Below, one piece after another: positions 60,412-64,000 of a stretch of 64,000 nt of DNA. The translations under genes and the position numbers were made by a program. Source of the stretch: Phocoena phocoena (lineage: Eukaryota; Chordata; Mammalia; Artiodactyla; Phocoenidae); NCBI RefSeq assembly GCF_963924675.1, contig NC_089221.1:87416296-87480295 (forward strand), read 5' to 3'. Every line of letters begins with the position of its first letter. The first letter of the stretch is position 1. The notes beneath the pieces were generated by a model. The model saw nothing but the letters and a program-made list of their open reading frames with translations, did not search any database and had not been told where the DNA came from.

Positions 60412-62496
60412 GATATTTTTATATATCTATATATAATTATACATGTAGAGAGATTATCAAATTCGTGTAGGTCTCCTTGCACAGTGTGAATTTGGGTTCT
60501 CAATACAGCCTTTGATCTTTTCATAAAGTACTGGGTTAAGAAAACACTCTAGATATTGTTTTATATATATATATACAATCAGAGTGGATAAAAATGGGGA
60601 AGAAGCAAGTTTATTTGTGATTTGTTTACCTATTACAAGAACCACTTTTGGTATCTTTCATCCCACCCTGCCCTGATGTATCTGGATTGCAGTTGGAAGG
60701 AGAGGGTCAGGCAGGTTTAGGTAAATAGAGCTAGTGTAGGTGTATGGGGCCTATTGAGTTCTCTTCTTTCCCTTTATTCTTCTAATTTAGACAAAAATCA
60801 TTTTGCCATATGTAGAGGAATGTTGTCAAGGATTAAAAAGGAGAAAAACCTGAATTAAGGATATGATGTACTGGCAATCACAAAAATTGAACCTAAAAAT
60901 AGTAAGGGATCCAACTAATGTCTTTAACGTTCATGAACCATGCCCCTGAGATTACACCCTGATTTCTGGTGTTAAAAATGCATTAACTAAATTCTAATTC
61001 AACAAAATGTTTTCCTCCAATTTAAATTTCATTCTATACAGAAAAGCATTCTTGTCTTACACCCAAAAAGTGTTTATTTGCAGACATTCTCTTTTGCAGT
61101 TATGCAAGTGTTAGTAATTTAAGTGATGGTGTGCCTTTCTCCATTCTTATTCCTTTCTACTATTTCTTTGTCTCCAGTAATTTTTCTCCTTGTGATGTAA
61201 CTCTCTCTTAAAAGAAGGACATAAGAGAGTTTACTGTGATAGCAAATTGCTTTTCCATTCTTTTTGTTGTTTTATTGTTTGTTTTGCTTTTATTGTCACA
61301 ACCTGTTTGTATTTACTATGTGTTTTAAGAAGATGATCGTAGCATTTTTCAGGTGAAGGTGATTAAACTGTATTGTAAACATCAAAAGAAAAAATCTGCA
61401 GTTTAACAAATCCAACAGTGAATGATATAAAATATCTTTAGCTTTTCTGGTGACAATATTTATATACTGACAATATTCAATTTGGACAGCCTTCTGGTAC
61501 ATCAAAGAGTAAGTGTGGTCTCCATTATTTCAATTACTGCACAACATATTTGTTTAAAAATGTTTTTCAAAGAGTATAGTTTTAGAAAATGAAGATGATT
61601 ATTTGGATAATGAAAAACATCTTAACAAAAGAAATTATAATGAAAGATGCACATCTGTAATTAACTCTTTGGCCTCAGTGTGATTTTCACTCTGTTAGGA
61701 AAAACATAGAGACAATTTAGACTACAGATATAGATGAGGGAACAAACAACCTCTCTCCCAACTAAAATGCATTTTATTCATATGGTTATTGATATACTTG
61801 AGGTAAAAAGATCTGGTAAAGTCTTCTTGGTCTATCTTGGCCAACAACACTATCTAGTAAATAACAAGATAAAACTGATCCTAGGATGTGTCTGACTCAT
61901 GCTTCCACTGAAACATGATGGTTGTTATCCAATTGTGCTATTTTATTATAGTACCTCCCCTCCTCAAAAAAATGCAAAATACAGCAATCACAATATGCCC
62001 TTTTGTGATTCAGGCAGGGGGAAACTTGTTTCTTTATTAATGCTTGATTTGAATATTTCGTCTAAGAGCCTCCTGAGGGCTCTCTGAGTTACAAAGTAGT
62101 CTGGCAGACCTCTGAGGTATGAGGGTGTTCTCCCTGGGGTGCTATTTTTCCATCCTCCAAACTCTAATACAGGGCAACAGGGGCTAGCCATAACTAGAAA
62201 ACCAGTCAACTAGCCCCAGCCAAATGCAGGTTAAGGTGGTGCCATAGAGAAGAATATAATATTTTTAGATCCACATAACCCTTTTCTCTACAATTTCAAG
62301 TGTCAAAAATATAGTATGTCTTATTTCTAAAGAAATGAAAAAATTGTATCTAAGTGATTCCATAAATGTCAAGCAATTGTAAACAGTGGCCACATTGCAT
62401 GATAAATATAAATAATAGCCAAGGGTAACACCAAAGGATGAGCTATCAGAGACCACCTACAGACTAGGAGTGAGTCCTCCCAGTAGATAAGGATCT
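60412..62496. other. No recognisable gene or repeat
   Basis: AT-rich sequence with a short TA tract at about 60,561-60,575. Open frames such as 61,296-61,505 and 61,988-62,209 (both minus) match nothing I know. Confidence 0.4.
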
Positions 62497-62508
62497 AAAT
62501 TTTAAGTC

Positions 62509-62722
62509 TGGGCTTCCCTTGTGGCACAATAGTTGAGAGTCCGCCTGCCGATGCAGGGGACGCGGGTTCGTGCCCCGGTCCGGGAAGATCCCACATGCCG
62601 TGGAGGGGCTGGGCCCGTGACCCATGGCCGCTGAGCCTAAGTGTCCGGAGCCTGTGCTCCGCAATGGGAGAGGCCACAGCATTGAGAGGCCCGCGTACCG
62701 CTAAATAAATAAATAAATAAAT
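62509..62722 (+). mobile_element. CHR-type SINE with AAAT tail
   Basis: Short-form SINE from GGGCTTCCCTTGTGGCACAA to GCGTACCGCT with a tail of AAAT repeats (62,703-62,722). The duplication AAATTTTAAGTC (62,497-62,508) and AAATTCTAAGTC (62,723-62,734) has one mismatch. Confidence 0.93.
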
Positions 62723-62874
62723 AAATTCTAAGTCATATGGCACAAAGGGGACAAATAGATTTCCAGTGAGACACAAACCTCATACATACATATTCCTGTT
62801 TGAACATAACTGACATTGCATAATGCCCTGGTAGAATTCAACTACTTGTTTTCATGGCATCTCTGTTCTCCTCA

Positions 62875-62997
62875 GCTCGCTGTTAGCTCTGTGAGAGCAG
62901 AGATTTTGTCTGTTTTGTTCACTGCTGAACTCTGAGCACCTAGAGAAGTGTCTGACACAAAGTAAGGGCTCAGTAAATATTTATTAAATAAATGAAC
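62875..62997 (+). repeat. L2 3' end remnant
   Basis: CTGTTAGCTCTGTGAGAGCA, GATTTTGTCTGTTTTGTTCA, CTGAGCACCTAGAGAAGTGT and CTCAGTAAATATTTATTAAA form the typical L2 3' end ('agcacctagaacagtgcc ... gctcaataaatatttgttgaa'). Confidence 0.88.
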
Positions 62998-63124
62998 TCC
63001 AGAGAAATGGGTGTCTCCCTAAAGCTGGCTCATAGCCTGTTGCTCAGCAGAATTTCTAACTGGACCTAGTTGTCTTCTGTTTTCTTCCTGTCTCTGTGCA
63101 TTTTCTCAACTTGTTCTCTCTTTT

Positions 63125-63456
63125 TGCTATGAAATAAATGTTTGTGTCTCCCCAAATTCAATATGTTGAAGCCCTAGTGTTACGGTGTTTGAGCCTTTAG
63201 GAGGTAATTAGGTCATGAGTGTAGAGGCCTCATGATGGGGTTAAGAGAGGAAAAGAGTCAGCCCTTTCTGTCTCTTCACCATGTGGAATGAGAAAAGGGC
63301 AGCCTATAAATCAGAAAGAGAGCACTTACCAAGAATTTGACCATGCTGGCCCCCTGATCTCGGACTTCCAGCCTCCAGAACTGTGAGAAATAAATGTTTG
63401 TTGTTTAAGCCACCTGGTCTATGGTATTCTGTTATAGCAGCGCAAATTGTCTAACA
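63125..63456 (+). mobile_element. MaLR LTR (MLT1/MST type), solo
   Basis: Starts TGCTATGAAATAAATG and ends CTAACA, as an LTR should (TG...CA). Internal landmarks: TTGTGTCTCCCCAAATTCAA, TATGTTGAAGCCCTAGTGTT, TTCCAGCCTCCAGAACTGTG and AATAAATGTTTGTTGTTTAAG. It is in the opposite orientation to the LTR at 37,580-37,957. No retroviral-type internal coding sequence is next to it. Confidence 0.9.
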
Positions 63457-64000
63457 TCCTTTGCCTATCCAAAAATCCTGCCCAGCTTTCAGCTTCTACC
63501 TTTATTATATAGAAATGTCTGATTATCCCATAAATCATGAATTCCTATAGATTCATATTCAAAAATATATATTGTGACTTAATTGAGCTCTACCTTCCTT
63601 AAAAATGTTGCTGCTCTCTCCATTCTTCCACTCAACAAATATTATCGACTGACTACCATTTGAGGGGCACTATTTTAAGGAATTTGGGGTATATCAGAGA
63701 ACAGCAAAGAATCCTGATGTTGAACAAGGAAGAGAGACAACAAATAAGTAAATTACATAGTAGGTTTGAAGGAGAAAAGAAAATTACAGCAGGGTAAAGA
63801 GATCAGAACTGCTAGAGTGAGCATCCAGAAATCTGCACTACAAATAGGGTGCAAAGTAGGTCATCAAGATTTTGAGATTGGGGAAAGACATGGAAGCTGT
63901 GTAGGAGCTAATCATGTAGATATCTGGGGTGAGGGCCTTCCAGACAAAGGGTATATTTGAAGTTGAAGAGCATCCTTGGTAAACTGAAGGAAAAAAAACA
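63457..64000. other. Unassigned; possible ancient repeat
   Basis: From about 63,630 the phrases ACTCAACAAATATTATCGAC, GAGGGGCACTATTTTAAGGA, ACAGCAGGGTAAAGAGATCA and GGCCTTCCAGACAAAGGGTA recall an ancient mammalian interspersed repeat (L2- or MIR-era) that I cannot assign safely. No gene seen. Confidence 0.3.

Noticed and set aside
63125..63456. A pair of LTRs with 37,580-37,957 enclosing a provirus
   Set aside because: They are in opposite orientations, 25 kb apart, and nothing retroviral lies between them. They are two independent solo LTRs.

Overview
The window is mammalian, repeat-dense, AT-rich intergenic or intronic DNA, almost certainly from a cetacean (whale or dolphin). The diagnostic evidence is several copies of a tRNA-derived SINE with a poly-A tail, head GGCTTCCCTGGTGGCGCAGTGG and 3' end GAGGCCCGCGTACCGC (the CHR-type SINE of whales), together with L1 elements whose 5' and 3' ends are of the cetartiodactyl type. 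I cannot name the species or chromosome. I found no intact host gene, no functional RNA gene and no exon of a multi-exon gene that I can defend.

Layout. 1-3,430: decayed antisense L1 pieces with a CHR SINE. 3,430-16,000: mostly unrecognised DNA with scattered SINEs (including one SINE nested in another at 5,830-6,410), MIR traces, a short truncated L1 and an unexplained 25-bp inverted repeat (5,062-5,277). 16,001-23,355: a full-length minus-strand L1 with 5' UTR, ORF1, ORF2 and 3' UTR, bounded by a target-site duplication; it is dead by frameshifts and by changes in both catalytic domains. 23,367-37,580: mostly unrecognised DNA with an L2, a composite L1 insertion (27,264-27,982), an L1-in-SINE nest (28,548-29,111) and an old hAT-type fossil. 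37,580-53,470: a pile-up of L1 generations, with an ancient plus-strand L1 split by a younger minus-strand L1 (38,591-42,886), an L1M endonuclease remnant, and a large old minus-strand L1 (47,632-53,470). 53,470-58,090: mostly unrecognised DNA plus L2 and MIR traces. 58,091-60,033: a full-length processed EEF1A1 retrocopy joined end to end, without a poly-A tail of its own, to a CHR SINE. 60,034-64,000: unrecognised DNA, a SINE, an L2 and a MaLR (MLT1-type) LTR.

Nothing here works as a gene system. What the window shows is a layered record of L1-driven retrotransposition: L1 machinery made the L1 copies, mobilised the CHR SINEs and made the EEF1A1 retrocopy. The most unusual objects are the EEF1A1-SINE chimera, best explained by template switching during reverse transcription, and the composite L1 insertion at 27,264-27,982, whose ORF2 fragment ends in its own poly-A tail. 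Most recognisable L1 copies lie on the minus strand, a pattern that would fit the window being an intron of a plus-strand gene, though this is only an inference.
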